DNA from: CADCTQ01 sp963844325
GTDB lineage: Bacteria; Bacteroidota; Bacteroidia; Cytophagales; 172606-1
Assembly: GCA_963844325.1 (NCBI GenBank)
Contig: CAWJNV010000002.1
Coordinates: 3,224,001 to 3,288,000 of the forward strand
Reading direction: 5' to 3'
DNA: 64,000 nucleotides
A program made the position numbers and the translations under genes. Below the pieces are notes generated by a model that worked only from the letters and a program-made list of their open reading frames with translations, did no database searches and was not told the origin of the DNA. The stretch's first letter is position 1. Each line of letters starts with the position of its first letter. This document shows positions 10,164-19,404 of the stretch, in pieces.

Positions 10164-10865
10164 ATGGATACGATTATCACCCCAACTGCCCCGGTGAAAG
10201 ACCAAACGGGCAAGAAAACGCGCGTTGCCAAGCCCACCGTACCCCAAACCGACCTTTCGCTGGCTACCGTGGCCCAGCAGGTGGCCGCCTGCTGGGTAAA
10301 AAGCCCGCTGCGCCTCACGTGGATCACCCCCGAAGACTTTGCGCTGCTGGTCAACACCTTTACGGCGCAGCTCGGGCAGCGCACCGGCGAAGGCACCACC
10401 CGGCCCCAACTCACCCAGCGCCTCCGCACACTCGACGCGCAGATGGACCACGCCATCGGCTACGTGAAAGACTACCTGGCCGAAGAAGTGGGCCGCGACA
10501 ACACGACCGCGTATTTCGCCCAACTGGGCATCGAGAAGGTAAGCGCCACCTACAAACTGCCCCTGGAACGCAGCCGGCGCGTGGTGGCCCTCGAAACGCT
10601 GCTCAAAGGCATCGAATTGCGGGGCTACGGCAAGCGTACCTACGGCGTGGCCTACTGGAAGCCCCTTTTGACGGAGTACCGGGAAAAAGTGGCCCTGGCC
10701 TCGCAGAAAGACAGCGCCATTGCCGGGCAGGTCAGCGCCAAGAACCAGAGCAAGGTGCAGGTCCGCAAGACGCTCAACGCCCTGGTGTGGCTCATCAAGG
10801 CCAACCACCCCGATACCGCCCCGGCGGAGTTGCGCAGGTGGGGATTCCAGAAGGAGAAGTATTAG
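10164..10865 (+). CDS. Hypothetical protein, 233 residues
   Basis: I do not recognise this protein. It is predicted to be mostly helical and soluble, with a low-complexity Thr/Pro/Lys start (MDTIITPTAPVKDQTGKK), a middle that reads as paired helices (QLTQRLRTLDAQMDHAIGYV and later TLLKGIELRGYGKRTYGVAY), and a basic C terminus (LRRWGFQKEKY). Codon use is GC-rich like the host core genes, so it is unlikely to be recent foreign DNA. It is monocistronic, with an inverted repeat at its start and a strong hairpin 30 bases after its stop. Function unknown. Confidence 0.75.
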   Translation: MDTIITPTAPVKDQTGKKTRVAKPTVPQTDLSLATVAQQVAACWVKSPLRLTWITPEDFALLVNTFTAQLGQRTGEGTTRPQLTQRLRTLDAQMDHAIGYVKDYLAEEVGRDNTTAYFAQLGIEKVSATYKLPLERSRRVVALETLLKGIELRGYGKRTYGVAYWKPLLTEYREKVALASQKDSAIAGQVSAKNQSKVQVRKTLNALVWLIKANHPDTAPAELRRWGFQKEKY

Positions 10866-10894
10866 CAGGAGAGGGGAAGTTTGAGATGTAAGAC

Positions 10895-10931
10895 AAAAGG
10901 TGCCTTCCAGTGATTGGCACCTTTTGCTTTT
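10895..10931. terminator. Intrinsic terminator hairpin between convergent genes
   Basis: AAAAGGTGCC (10895-10904) pairs perfectly with GGCACCTTTT (10916-10925) across an 11-base loop, and the right side continues GCTTTT. The A- and T-flanks on both sides make it usable in both directions, as expected between convergent genes. Confidence 0.85.
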
Positions 10932-10954
10932 AAACAGGCCGGTACACCTGCCGT

Positions 10955-11449
10955 CTACCCATTTTGCGGCTTGAGCAATTTTTTAACCAGCACGATCTGC
11001 CCCAGGTGGTAGTGGCTGTGCTCAATGATGCCCTGGATGTTGCGGTAGTAACTGCCGTATTTCTCGTGCCCGAAGGTTTCCCAAAGCTGGGGTTCGGGCA
11101 GTTGCTCCACCAGCGCGGCAAACTTTTCGGCGTCCGACCAGGTCTGGGCCAGCAACCTTTCCCAATCTTCCTGCGATTGGATGGGCGGATGGTCATAACT
11201 GTATTTGTCGCTGCCTTCGAGGGGGCCGCCCTCCAGTACGCGCCGGGCCACGCCCACGAAGTAGTGGATGTGGTACACGAGGGCCGCAATGGTATTGAGG
11301 GAATGCACCGGCGTGATGGCCTGTTGCCAGGTCACGTCCGACAAGTGCTCTTTCAGATTCGACCAGGTCCAGTTCACGCCGAAGTGGACTTCCCTGAAGT
11401 GTTTTGCCAGTTGGGCGGTCAAACGCACACCGGGTTGTTGTGCTTCCAT
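10955..11449 (-). CDS. DinB-like four-helix protein
   Basis: This 164-residue protein fits the DinB/YfiT superfamily of metal-binding four-helix bundles. The likely metal ligands are a histidine in ALVYHIHYF near residue 55 and the HSHYHLGQ motif near 140 (the usual HxxxH arrangement on the last helix). Relatives include thiol S-transferases that use bacillithiol or mycothiol, but the substrate here is unknown. It is the last gene of a minus-strand group: a lipoprotein gene, then a methyltransferase gene (7-base gap), then this one (3-base gap), so the three are surely co-transcribed. The group ends at the bidirectional terminator at 10895. Confidence 0.83.
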   Translation of the reverse strand: MEAQQPGVRLTAQLAKHFREVHFGVNWTWSNLKEHLSDVTWQQAITPVHSLNTIAALVYHIHYFVGVARRVLEGGPLEGSDKYSYDHPPIQSQEDWERLLAQTWSDAEKFAALVEQLPEPQLWETFGHEKYGSYYRNIQGIIEHSHYHLGQIVLVKKLLKPQNG

Positions 11450-11452
11450 GGT

Positions 11453-12100
11453 TTATGGTTTGTGATAGGTCAGGCACCAAAAGTATTCCAGCCGTTTGAA
11501 TTGAATGTTAACCGCCTTTTCCTGCAACAACAACCGGATTTGTGCCTGGGTCGGAAAGTTTTTCAGGACAAGGTACGCCGTTCCGTCTTTCAGCATTCTT
11601 CGTTGGTACGTGTTGCCACTGCCATCGGTCCGGCTGATGGGCGTGCTGTTGCCCGCTACGTAATTATTGTCAATGAATACGATTTTACCTCCCGCCTTTA
11701 CCTTGGCGTGCAACGTATCCAGGAATGGAGAGAGCCTTTCCAGAGGGATGTGAGACCAGATGAAACCGCCAAAACCCGCCGTAAAGGCGGGCTCAATGCC
11801 AGCAAGCGTATAACCATCCGCCAGGGCGAAGCTTACGTTATTGTTAGGATATTTCTTTGATTTGGCGACCTCAATTACCGGTTGATTGATGTCAGTGGCG
11901 AGCACGGACAAAGCCGTCTCCGCGATGCGCTGCGTCCAGTAACCGGTTCCGCAGGCAATTTCAATAACCGCTTCGTTACCCAAAGCCGCTTTCAGTAAAG
12001 CGGTGAGTTCCAGAAGGCCGGCTTGTCTTTCGGGCTTTTCGTATACGAGTTCGTACTCTTTCGCCCTCCTTGCGTAGTAATCTACCAGGTCCGCTTGCAT
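11453..12100 (-). CDS. Class I SAM-dependent methyltransferase
   Basis: This 215-residue protein has a classical class I methyltransferase core. Motif I is VIEIACGTGYWTQRIAE near residues 40-55, the acidic residue after strand 2 is in VLATDIN, and motif II lies near SFALADGYTL. The C-terminal LKNFPTQAQIRLLL region and the closing EYFWCLTYH are usual for small-molecule methyltransferases of this type. The substrate is not evident. It sits between a lipoprotein gene (7 bases upstream) and the DinB-like gene (3 bases downstream), so it is in the middle of a three-gene operon. Confidence 0.9.
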   Translation of the reverse strand: MQADLVDYYARRAKEYELVYEKPERQAGLLELTALLKAALGNEAVIEIACGTGYWTQRIAETALSVLATDINQPVIEVAKSKKYPNNNVSFALADGYTLAGIEPAFTAGFGGFIWSHIPLERLSPFLDTLHAKVKAGGKIVFIDNNYVAGNSTPISRTDGSGNTYQRRMLKDGTAYLVLKNFPTQAQIRLLLQEKAVNIQFKRLEYFWCLTYHKP

Positions 12101-12107
12101 CTTTTGC

Positions 12108-12833
12108 TTAAAGCAACTTCACACTTCCTTTAAAATCCACCCGGCAATCGTTGCCTACTTCAAAATCGTAGCGGGTATCGCAACGGCGGGTGTTGATGCA
12201 GTAAACGCCTACGTCAAGATATTGCACGGTAGCCTTGTCGCCGGCGATGCTGATGTCCATGCGGCCCGCCCGGATCGCCCCTGCGTTGTAATAGCCCTCC
12301 TTCACGCCTTCTATGTTTTTAAACTGCTGGTACAGCGCGGGGGCGTTCAAGGGCTTTTTGCCCTGTACGGTAAACAAAGACCCCGGCCGCGTCAGGGTTA
12401 AATCGTAGGCTTTGATCAACTGGTTTACTTGCGGGTTGTCGGTGTTGGTGTTGCCGGCCAGCCATTGTACGACCCAGTTGACGGTTGGGTCCAGGTGAAG
12501 ATCCAGCACGGTTCGGGGCCGCACTTCCGTATGGCGAATGCCGATCACGGAATCACGCTGCGCAATGTCGGTGCGGTCGTAGATGAGGCCCAGGATCTTC
12601 GTGTAATTTTCCAACTGGGCAATGTCCACCCGGGCCGTATCCGGGCTGCGGCTTTGGTAAAGCTGGTAGAGGGCTACGCGGGCCGCATTTTCGGTGACCG
12701 CCGCCCGGGCCTGTTCGGAAATGGGGCACGCCCCGGCAAAAACAGCCGGTTCGGTTTTCTCATCATTCTGGCACGTGGTGAACACCAACATCATCCCCCC
12801 GAGCAGCAGGGCCATCCGGTAAACGCTTCTCAT
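12108..12833 (-). CDS. Predicted lipoprotein, hypothetical
   Basis: This 241-residue protein begins MRSVYRMALLLGGMMLVFTT followed by Cys21, a lipoprotein signal with the acylated cysteine before QNDEKTEP. I choose the ATG at 12831-12833 because an upstream in-frame ATG would place 25 unlikely residues before the signal. The mature part has a helical N-terminal half and a beta-rich C terminus with four cysteines (GVYCINTRRCDTRYDF and NDCRVDF) that may form disulfides in the periplasm. I do not recognise the family. It leads a three-gene operon with a methyltransferase and a DinB-like gene. Confidence 0.72.
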   Translation of the reverse strand: MRSVYRMALLLGGMMLVFTTCQNDEKTEPAVFAGACPISEQARAAVTENAARVALYQLYQSRSPDTARVDIAQLENYTKILGLIYDRTDIAQRDSVIGIRHTEVRPRTVLDLHLDPTVNWVVQWLAGNTNTDNPQVNQLIKAYDLTLTRPGSLFTVQGKKPLNAPALYQQFKNIEGVKEGYYNAGAIRAGRMDISIAGDKATVQYLDVGVYCINTRRCDTRYDFEVGNDCRVDFKGSVKLL

Positions 12834-13037
12834 AGAGTATCTATTCTTGCCGTGTGTATGGCCTATAACGCACCAAACCGACCCGGCATTATGTCCCCGG
12901 GCCGGCACGGTGCGTTAAAACGTTTTGCGCACCCACGAAAATGGGTAGGAGGAAATGAAATTCCCCCTACCCAAGCTTTGGTACGTACTCCCACCCGTTG
13001 CGCCACGCATGAGCCGGGAGGCTACGCGTTCAGCGGC

Positions 13038-14282
13038 TTACTTCAACAGGATCATCGTTTCGGAGGCTACCACCTGGCCGTTCACCGACAGGCTGTAGAC
13101 GTACGTACCGGCGCGCAGTTCGTTGGCGTTCAGTTGCACCTGGCCCCGGGCCGAAGCCGGCAGTTGCTTCACCAACACACCGGTAGCCACGTCGCGGATG
13201 AGGATTTCGGCCGTTGCGCCGGCCGGCACCCGGTAGCGGATCGTGGTGGCCTGGTTGAACGGATTAGGGTGGTTTTGTTCGAGGGAAACATCACCCAGGC
13301 CGGGCGCCCTGGAGACCCCGAGCCGGCCGGCCGTACCGGCAGCCGTGGCGGCTTCGAGCCGGGTGAGGCGGGCTTCCAGGGCGTTGATCGTTTGCTGCTG
13401 GGCCTGAATGGTCTGCTGCTGCGCCCCGATAACCCCTTGCAGTTCCTGGATGCCCTTGATGGCAAGCACGCCGAAGCCGCTGTAGTCGAGCGTATACGTC
13501 TCCCCGCCGCCCTGTTTATTTTGCGTATGCTTCACCAGGTTCGGGAAAATTTCCTTTACCTCCTGGGCAATGAAGCCGTACTTCAGTACGCCGGCCTGCC
13601 CGGTACTGCCCGCAGCAAGCCTGCCGCCGCCTGATTTGAATTGGTACGTGGCGGGTTTGAGCTGGCCGATCTTGCCCAGCATCGAAGGCATGGCCTGGAT
13701 ATTGGTTTTCAACCGCCCGTCCGAAACTGAAAAATAACTGCCATCGGTATCAAAAAAACCCGCTGGGGTACCATTGCGGTATAAACTAAGCGTACCGTTA
13801 TCGGGTATCCACAATTCCCAATCGTCCTGCGTATTGAGATTTTGGATATCGAAACCAAAAATGCCCGGCTGCCCTACCTTTAACCGATAGCCGCCGGGAT
13901 CGGTGCCCATGCCCACGGTGCCGTTGACGTACATGCCATTGAACGGGGCAGCCGTAGCACTCCCGATGGAAACGCCCCCGCCGCTCTGCACGTACAATTT
14001 GGTCGAGTTATTGACCTGCACCCGCAACGCGTCTTGTCCGGAAACCGTGTTGATGTGCACCTTGGCCGAAGGATTGTTTGAGCCAAACCCCCACAGCCCG
14101 CCGCTGGTAAGCCGGCCCCGCTCCGTGTTATTGGTTTTAAAAGTCATCGAGTAGTTATTGGTCGAGCCCAGGGAGCCCGTGCCCGAAAGGGCATTGCCAC
14201 CAATCCGCCAGTCTTGCGCCATCAGTGGGAAACTGCCGGTAATTACCAGCATTACAAGGAAAGAAAAGGTTCTCGTTTTCAT
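13038..14282 (-). CDS. Secreted S74 (endosialidase chaperone) protein with T9SS sorting tail
   Basis: This 414-residue protein has a signal peptide (MKTRTFSFLVMLVITGSFPL, then MAQDW), a repeat-containing beta region, and an S74 intramolecular chaperone domain recognised by SDGRLKTNI near residue 186 and YGFIAQEVKEIFPNLV further on. In phage tail spikes, S74 domains fold the trimer and then self-cleave before the Ser of SDxRLK. A coiled coil with QQQTIQAQQQ repeats follows, and the last 80 residues (HPNPFNQATTIRY through GTYVYSL to the end) are a type A sorting domain of the type IX secretion system. Cell-surface or secreted location is therefore likely. The ATG at 14280-14282 matches the signal peptide; a longer upstream frame has no such support. 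Confidence 0.9.
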   Translation of the reverse strand: MKTRTFSFLVMLVITGSFPLMAQDWRIGGNALSGTGSLGSTNNYSMTFKTNNTERGRLTSGGLWGFGSNNPSAKVHINTVSGQDALRVQVNNSTKLYVQSGGGVSIGSATAAPFNGMYVNGTVGMGTDPGGYRLKVGQPGIFGFDIQNLNTQDDWELWIPDNGTLSLYRNGTPAGFFDTDGSYFSVSDGRLKTNIQAMPSMLGKIGQLKPATYQFKSGGGRLAAGSTGQAGVLKYGFIAQEVKEIFPNLVKHTQNKQGGGETYTLDYSGFGVLAIKGIQELQGVIGAQQQTIQAQQQTINALEARLTRLEAATAAGTAGRLGVSRAPGLGDVSLEQNHPNPFNQATTIRYRVPAGATAEILIRDVATGVLVKQLPASARGQVQLNANELRAGTYVYSLSVNGQVVASETMILLK

Positions 14283-14592
14283 AAGGATTGTTGATGAGGG
14301 TTGTAAAAAAATGGGTGGACGCGGTTCCCGGGACCGGGCAACGGCTGGAAAAAAGGAAAGGGAGCGGGGGGCAGGCGGGCCCGGGGGGTGAAAAGGTGCA
14401 TCATCGTGCGTTGGGGGGTTGGGTGAAAAAGAAAAGTGGCCGGGCAACCGGAGCCTTGCGGCGGCAAACCCCCGTTGCCCCGGGGTAGGTTTGCCGGCAG
14501 AAAGGTAGGCACCGCCCGGCCCCGTACGGTTGACGGATCCTGGCAAAAACATGGCTTTTTCTGGCAAAAGGCGATGCCAGGGAGAAAAACCG
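14283..14592. other. Gene-free 310 bases with strong G-quadruplex motif
   Basis: No gene is evident between the hybrid sensor stop and the S74 protein start. The plus strand has four G runs at 14360-14388 (GGG, GGGGGG, GGG, GGGGGG with 3- to 5-base loops), a canonical G-quadruplex pattern, and a further GGGGGG-TT-GGG near 14413. The word TGGCAAAA occurs twice near 14540-14570. For the minus-strand S74 gene this is C-rich leader. Confidence 0.5.
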
Positions 14593-17500
14593 CTATTGGG
14601 CATGCTTTTTTGCGTACTCGGAAGGCGCGCAGCCAAACTTTTTGGTAAATGCCTTGGTGAAGGTAGAGGCGTCGTTGAAGCCTACTTCGAGGGCGATGTC
14701 AGTCACGTTTTTTCCCGTTTTCCGGCCCAGCAGGTCCCGGGCCCTTTCGAGGCGGTAGTTGCGGATCAGGTCGCCGGGCGAAACGTCCATGAGGGCTTTG
14801 AGTTTGCGGTGCAGCGTGCTGGGGGTCAGGTTTAGGGCCCGGCTCAACTGCTCCAGGTCGAAGCCGTAGACGTGCAGGTTGCTTTCAATCACGTCCTTCA
14901 CCTCTTTGAGAAACGCGTTGTTGGGCGAAAAGGGCGCCGCTGCCTTTTCCGGGTGCTGGTAAAATCCCCGCTGGATCTGTTCCCGCTGCTGCTTTTGCGT
15001 GGCAAGCTGGTTCTGCACCCGCAGCAGCAGTTCCCGCGCATCGAAGGGCTTGGTCAGGTAATCGTTGGCGCCCAGTTCCAGCCCCTCGATCCGGTCTTCG
15101 TGCCGGGCTTTGGCCGTGAGCAGCACCACGGGAATGTGGGCGGTGTGGGGGTGCTTCTTGAGGCGCCTGCAGAGGGTAAGTCCGTCCACCCCGGGCATCA
15201 TTACGTCGGTAATCACCAGGTCGGGCAACTGCTGGTGGGCCAGGTGCCAGCCGGTGGCCCCGTTTTCCGCTTCCAGCACCACGCACTGCCCCGACAGGTG
15301 TTTTACGATATAACGCCGCAGGTCGGGATCGTCTTCCACCACCAGCACCTTCGTCTGGTCTTCCCCGGGCTTGGCCAGCGGGTCCGGCCCGGCGGCGGGC
15401 GGGGCGTCGGGCAGCGATGCGGCCGGCCACGGGGTTTCGGGGGCAACCGGCCCGGCCGCCGGACCCGGAGCGGCCGGGCCGGCCGGGGAGGGTTCCGCCG
15501 CACCGGCGACCGGCAGCGTGAGCACCAGCCGGAAGGCCGTGCCCTGCCCCGGCGTACTTTCTACCGACAGGGTTCCCCCTTGCAGTTCGGTGAGTTCTTT
15601 GGCCAGGGCCAGCCCCACCCCCGACCCTTCGTAGGCCCGCGTCAGGGAATTGTCGCCCTGGTAGAAGCGGTCAAAAATGTGAGGCAACTGCCCGGGCCCG
15701 ATGCCGATGCCGTTGTCGGACACGGTTACCGCCAGCTGGTACGCCTCCCGGGCGGGCAGCGGCTCCACGGCCGCCGTCACCCGCACCGTTCCGCCGCCGG
15801 GGGTAAACTTGAGGGCGTTGGAAAGGAGGTTGTTGAGGATTTTTTCGAGCTTGTCGCGGTCAAAACGGGCCCGGTAGTCCTTTTCGGGCAGGTGCGGCAC
15901 GTACCCGATGTCGCGGCTTGCGGCCAGGTAGGCGAATCCCTGCAGGGTCGTTTGCAGGAAGGCCGTCAGGTTGCCGGGCCGGGCGTCGGGGTGCAGCCGG
16001 CCCGCTTCCAGCTTCGACAGGTCCAGCAGTTGGTTGATGAGCTGCAACAGCCGCCGGGCGTTGCGCTGGATGAGTACGTGCTGCGGCCGGCAGTCACTGC
16101 CCCTTTTGTCTTCCCCCAGCAGGTCGTCCACCGTGCCGGCAATCAGCGTGAGGGGCGTGCGGAATTCGTGCGAGATGTTGGCAAAAAAGCGGGACTTGAG
16201 CGTATCGAGTTCCTGCCACTTTTCCGATTCCACCTGCTTGATGCGCAAATCGCCCCGCAGCCGTTCCCGCTTTACCACTTCGCGCCGGGCCAGCAGGAGG
16301 GCGACCGCCAGCAGCCCGCCGTAGCCCGCGTACGCCCACCAGGTGTGCCACCAGGGCGGCAGGATCACGATGCGGAGTGTTTGTTCGGGAGCCGCCCCCC
16401 CGTAGTGGCCCAGTGCCTTTACGCGGAAGCGGTAGCTGCCGGGCGGCACCTTGGTGTAGGTGGCCAGGCCGCGGTTGCCGGCGTGGTTCCAGCGGTAATC
16501 GTACCCGTCGAGCTTGTAGCGGTACTGGTTCCGTTCGGGGTTGATGTACTGGAGCGCCGAAAAGCCGATCGTAAAGAAGTTTTCGTCGTAGCGAAGCTGC
16601 ACCCGGGTTTTTGATTCGAGGGTGGAGTCAAGCGTTGCTTCCTTGTCGAATATTTTGAGCGAATACACGCTGACGGACGGGGCGGCCCGGCCCGGCAGCA
16701 AGCCGCCGGCCAGCAGGCTATCGGGGTGAAAGGAAGTAACGCTGCCGGCAAAGCCAATGAGGATGTGGCCCGTTGCGGTGGTGGTCAGTTCGGCATTGGG
16801 GTAATCCTGCACGAGTCCGTCCCGCTTGTCGAAGTGCCCGAACCGCGGGGTGGCCGGCCGCGGGTCCACGCAGGAAAGTCCCTTGGCGGTGCCCATCCAG
16901 ATGCGGCCGGCCCCGTCGCGGGTGAGGCCGTAAATGCTGTTGGTGGGCAGGCCGTCGGCAACGGTGTACACGGTAAACGTGGGCTTCCCCGTCGGCAGCC
17001 CCGACAGTCTGCACAATCCCCCGAGGGTTCCGGCCCAGAGGTTGCCGGCGTTGTCCTCGGCCAGCCCCGACACGTGGGCGGCGGGCAGGCTGTTCTCGTC
17101 GCGGGGGTTGTGGGTAAAATTGGCAAAATCGTCCCCCGCGGGATTGTAGCCGCTCAGCCCGGCCGACGTTGCCGCCCACACCGTGCCCCGGCGGTCTTCC
17201 AGCAGGGCCTGCACGGCAAAGCCCGCCAGGCTGCGCGGCTGGTCCGGCAGCGGACGGTAATGCGTGAAGGATTGGTCTTTGGGATTGTATTTGAACAACC
17301 CGTTCACTTCAGTGCCTATCCAGAGGTTGCCCGCCCGGTCGGCCAGCAGGCAGGTAAAATGGACCGCCTGGTACGCGGCCGGCGCGCCGGCGGGCGGGAA
17401 AACGCGCCCGAAGCGGTGCGTGAGGGTGTCGAACCCGAAGACGCCCGCCGACGTACTCACCCACCACCTGCCGGACGGGTCCCGCAGGATGTCCCTGATG

Positions 17501-18756
17501 TCGTGGGGCAGGGGCGTGACCGGGAACGTGCGCCAGGACGCATCCTGCCGGTCGTAGACGTACAGGCCCGCCCCGCCCAGGGCCCCCGCGTACAGGCGGT
17601 TCCCGTGCGCGTAAGCGGCGGCTACGCGCAGCCCGGAAGGAACACCCGCCGCCGGCAGCCGGACGGACTGGAAGGCTTTCGCCCAGGGGTTGATGTAGCG
17701 CACCCCGTCGAAAGAGCCTACCCAAAGGATGCCCGACCGGTCCTGGTAGAGGTAACTCGTTTGGGGGGAGTACACCTGGTGCGGGTCGGAGGGGTCCTGG
17801 TGGATGAAGTCAAACCGGCCCGACCGTTTGTTGAACACGGCCAACCCGTTGTCGTGGGTGCTGACCCAGAGTTCGGAGGCGCTTTTGGGCAGGATGGCCG
17901 GTACGAGGTTGGCGTAGCCGCTCAGGGCTTTGCCGGGTACGTAGCGGTAGGTGTCCAGGTAGCGTTTGGTGCGCTTGTCGAAGCGTTTGAGTCCCCCGCC
18001 CCAGTACCCGAGCCACAGCGTGTCGTCGCCCTCAGCGTGCATCGAGATGACCAGGTTTTCGTAGTACTGGTCTTTGCTGCCGGGTCGGTCGAGGTACTGG
18101 GTAAACTTTTCCGTGCGGGGATCGAAGCTGTACAAACCGTCCCGGGTGCCGAGCCACAAGACCTGGTCGCAGTCTTCGATCAGGTGCAGCACGGCGTTTT
18201 GCCGCCGGTTCTCCACGGAGCGGGCCGTGTCGGGCCGGAGCAGGTACGATTTGAACGTTTCGCGGCGCGGGTCAAAGCGCAGGAGCCCGCCCCCGTGGTC
18301 GGCCCCGATCCAGATGTCGCCCCGCCGGCTTTCGAGCAGGTAATGCACCTGGTCGGTGGGCGACCCGTGGGGGGCCCCGGGCGTGGGGCGGTACGCCTTG
18401 AACTTGCCCGTGACGGGGTTGTAGCAGTTGAGCCCGGTGCCTTTGGCGGCCACCCAGAGCATGCCCCGCCGGTCTACCAGCATGCGCGCAATGGTGTTGG
18501 AACTGAGGGAGGTGGAGTCGCCGGGTACGTGCCGGAACACCTTGATCTCCTGCCCGTTGTACCGGTTCAAGCCATCCTCGGTGGCAAACCAGAGGTAGCC
18601 CTGCCGGTCCTGGACGATGCTGGTGACCCGGTTGCTGCTCAGGCCTTCCCCGTGCATGAGGGGCAGCAACCGCACCGAATGTTCATTGACCTGGGCCTTC
18701 ACGGGTACGCCCAGGCCGGACAGCCCGCACAAAACCAGTAGGATGACTCGCTTCAT
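14593..18756 (-). CDS. Hybrid two-component system protein (HTCS), sensor kinase/response regulator
   Basis: This 1387-residue one-protein signalling system has a signal peptide (residues 1-21), two seven-bladed Reg_prop propellers (about 30-700, with repeats such as DRQGYLWFATEDGLNRYN), a Y_Y_Y domain (730-790), a membrane segment (about 803-825), HisKA with phosphorylatable His in SHEFRTPLT (about 863), HATPase (DNGIGIG), an unusually long Pro/Ala-rich linker, a receiver (VLVVEDD; Asp in ITDVMMPG) and a C-terminal AraC-type DNA-binding domain. In Bacteroidota such proteins sense oligosaccharides in the periplasm and switch on glycan-use genes. Nearby carbohydrate genes include SMP-30 and GH78, but no SusC/SusD pair is in the window, so the target is unknown. 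Confidence 0.96.
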   Translation of the reverse strand: MKRVILLVLCGLSGLGVPVKAQVNEHSVRLLPLMHGEGLSSNRVTSIVQDRQGYLWFATEDGLNRYNGQEIKVFRHVPGDSTSLSSNTIARMLVDRRGMLWVAAKGTGLNCYNPVTGKFKAYRPTPGAPHGSPTDQVHYLLESRRGDIWIGADHGGGLLRFDPRRETFKSYLLRPDTARSVENRRQNAVLHLIEDCDQVLWLGTRDGLYSFDPRTEKFTQYLDRPGSKDQYYENLVISMHAEGDDTLWLGYWGGGLKRFDKRTKRYLDTYRYVPGKALSGYANLVPAILPKSASELWVSTHDNGLAVFNKRSGRFDFIHQDPSDPHQVYSPQTSYLYQDRSGILWVGSFDGVRYINPWAKAFQSVRLPAAGVPSGLRVAAAYAHGNRLYAGALGGAGLYVYDRQDASWRTFPVTPLPHDIRDILRDPSGRWWVSTSAGVFGFDTLTHRFGRVFPPAGAPAAYQAVHFTCLLADRAGNLWIGTEVNGLFKYNPKDQSFTHYRPLPDQPRSLAGFAVQALLEDRRGTVWAATSAGLSGYNPAGDDFANFTHNPRDENSLPAAHVSGLAEDNAGNLWAGTLGGLCRLSGLPTGKPTFTVYTVADGLPTNSIYGLTRDGAGRIWMGTAKGLSCVDPRPATPRFGHFDKRDGLVQDYPNAELTTTATGHILIGFAGSVTSFHPDSLLAGGLLPGRAAPSVSVYSLKIFDKEATLDSTLESKTRVQLRYDENFFTIGFSALQYINPERNQYRYKLDGYDYRWNHAGNRGLATYTKVPPGSYRFRVKALGHYGGAAPEQTLRIVILPPWWHTWWAYAGYGGLLAVALLLARREVVKRERLRGDLRIKQVESEKWQELDTLKSRFFANISHEFRTPLTLIAGTVDDLLGEDKRGSDCRPQHVLIQRNARRLLQLINQLLDLSKLEAGRLHPDARPGNLTAFLQTTLQGFAYLAASRDIGYVPHLPEKDYRARFDRDKLEKILNNLLSNALKFTPGGGTVRVTAAVEPLPAREAYQLAVTVSDNGIGIGPGQLPHIFDRFYQGDNSLTRAYEGSGVGLALAKELTELQGGTLSVESTPGQGTAFRLVLTLPVAGAAEPSPAGPAAPGPAAGPVAPETPWPAASLPDAPPAAGPDPLAKPGEDQTKVLVVEDDPDLRRYIVKHLSGQCVVLEAENGATGWHLAHQQLPDLVITDVMMPGVDGLTLCRRLKKHPHTAHIPVVLLTAKARHEDRIEGLELGANDYLTKPFDARELLLRVQNQLATQKQQREQIQRGFYQHPEKAAAPFSPNNAFLKEVKDVIESNLHVYGFDLEQLSRALNLTPSTLHRKLKALMDVSPGDLIRNYRLERARDLLGRKTGKNVTDIALEVGFNDASTFTKAFTKKFGCAPSEYAKKHAQ

Positions 18757-19404
18757 AAGAAGTTGTTGGTTATTAGTTGTTCGTTGTTCGGGTGTATTGC
18801 ACTATTAACCAAACTGTTACTTAAGATCATGCCCTAAATTAATTTCGTGCCGGTACTTAAACTGATTCGTTGTTGGTTGTTCGTTGTTCGGAGTACCGTG
18901 TTTTACAGACAATTATGGACAACCAAACACGCAATCATGAAGTCATTTTAGTATTAAGCTGAAGGTTCGTGGTCCGGATGAAGGGATGTACACGCGTTGT
19001 GGCCGGCGCAAAAGGAACGCGCCGGCCCGGCCCTGGCAATGGAATGAAAACCAACCGGGTCAACGCTTCCGTACCTTCAGGGCAAAAAGGGAAGGCACGG
19101 AGGGAGAGCCCCGGAAACCTGTGTTTCAAAAAATGCAATCCGTTGCCCGGCCGCGCCGTACTGCGGGCCCGGGTCGCGGGGATCTGCCGGCCATTCACCC
19201 CCGGGGAATGTTACCATTGCTGCCGGCTTTCAAGAAAAAATAGGGAAGAAATGTAGTATTTGAATTTTTTAATTCAAAATAAAAATAATACTAAATTTTA
19301 GCGTGTAGTTGAGGCCGTCATTGATTACTGCTGCTTATTCGTCGGGCACGGGCAGGGGCAGGTTTGGGAACCCGACCCCCCGCGGGAATACGCCGTTTTT
19401 GGTT
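18757..19404. other. Gene-free 648 bases with GTTCGTT words and AT hairpin
   Basis: I find no convincing gene here. Two direct copies of a word block occur: GTTGTTGGTTATTAGTTGTT-like at 18762-18791, touching the leader of the hybrid sensor, and GTTGTTGGTTGTTCGTTGTT at 18868-18890. A GC-rich segment (18960-19200) has short frames without family features. At 19258-19278 TTTGAATT/AATTCAAA forms an AT-rich hairpin that may end SMP-30 transcription. Confidence 0.55.

Noticed and set aside
14872..16614. Long plus-strand frame opposite the hybrid sensor
   Set aside because: Antisense frame without domains, caused by GC-rich third positions of the real gene.
19257..19300. AT-rich block as a replication origin
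   Set aside because: No DnaA boxes or repeats of the right kind; it forms a simple hairpin.
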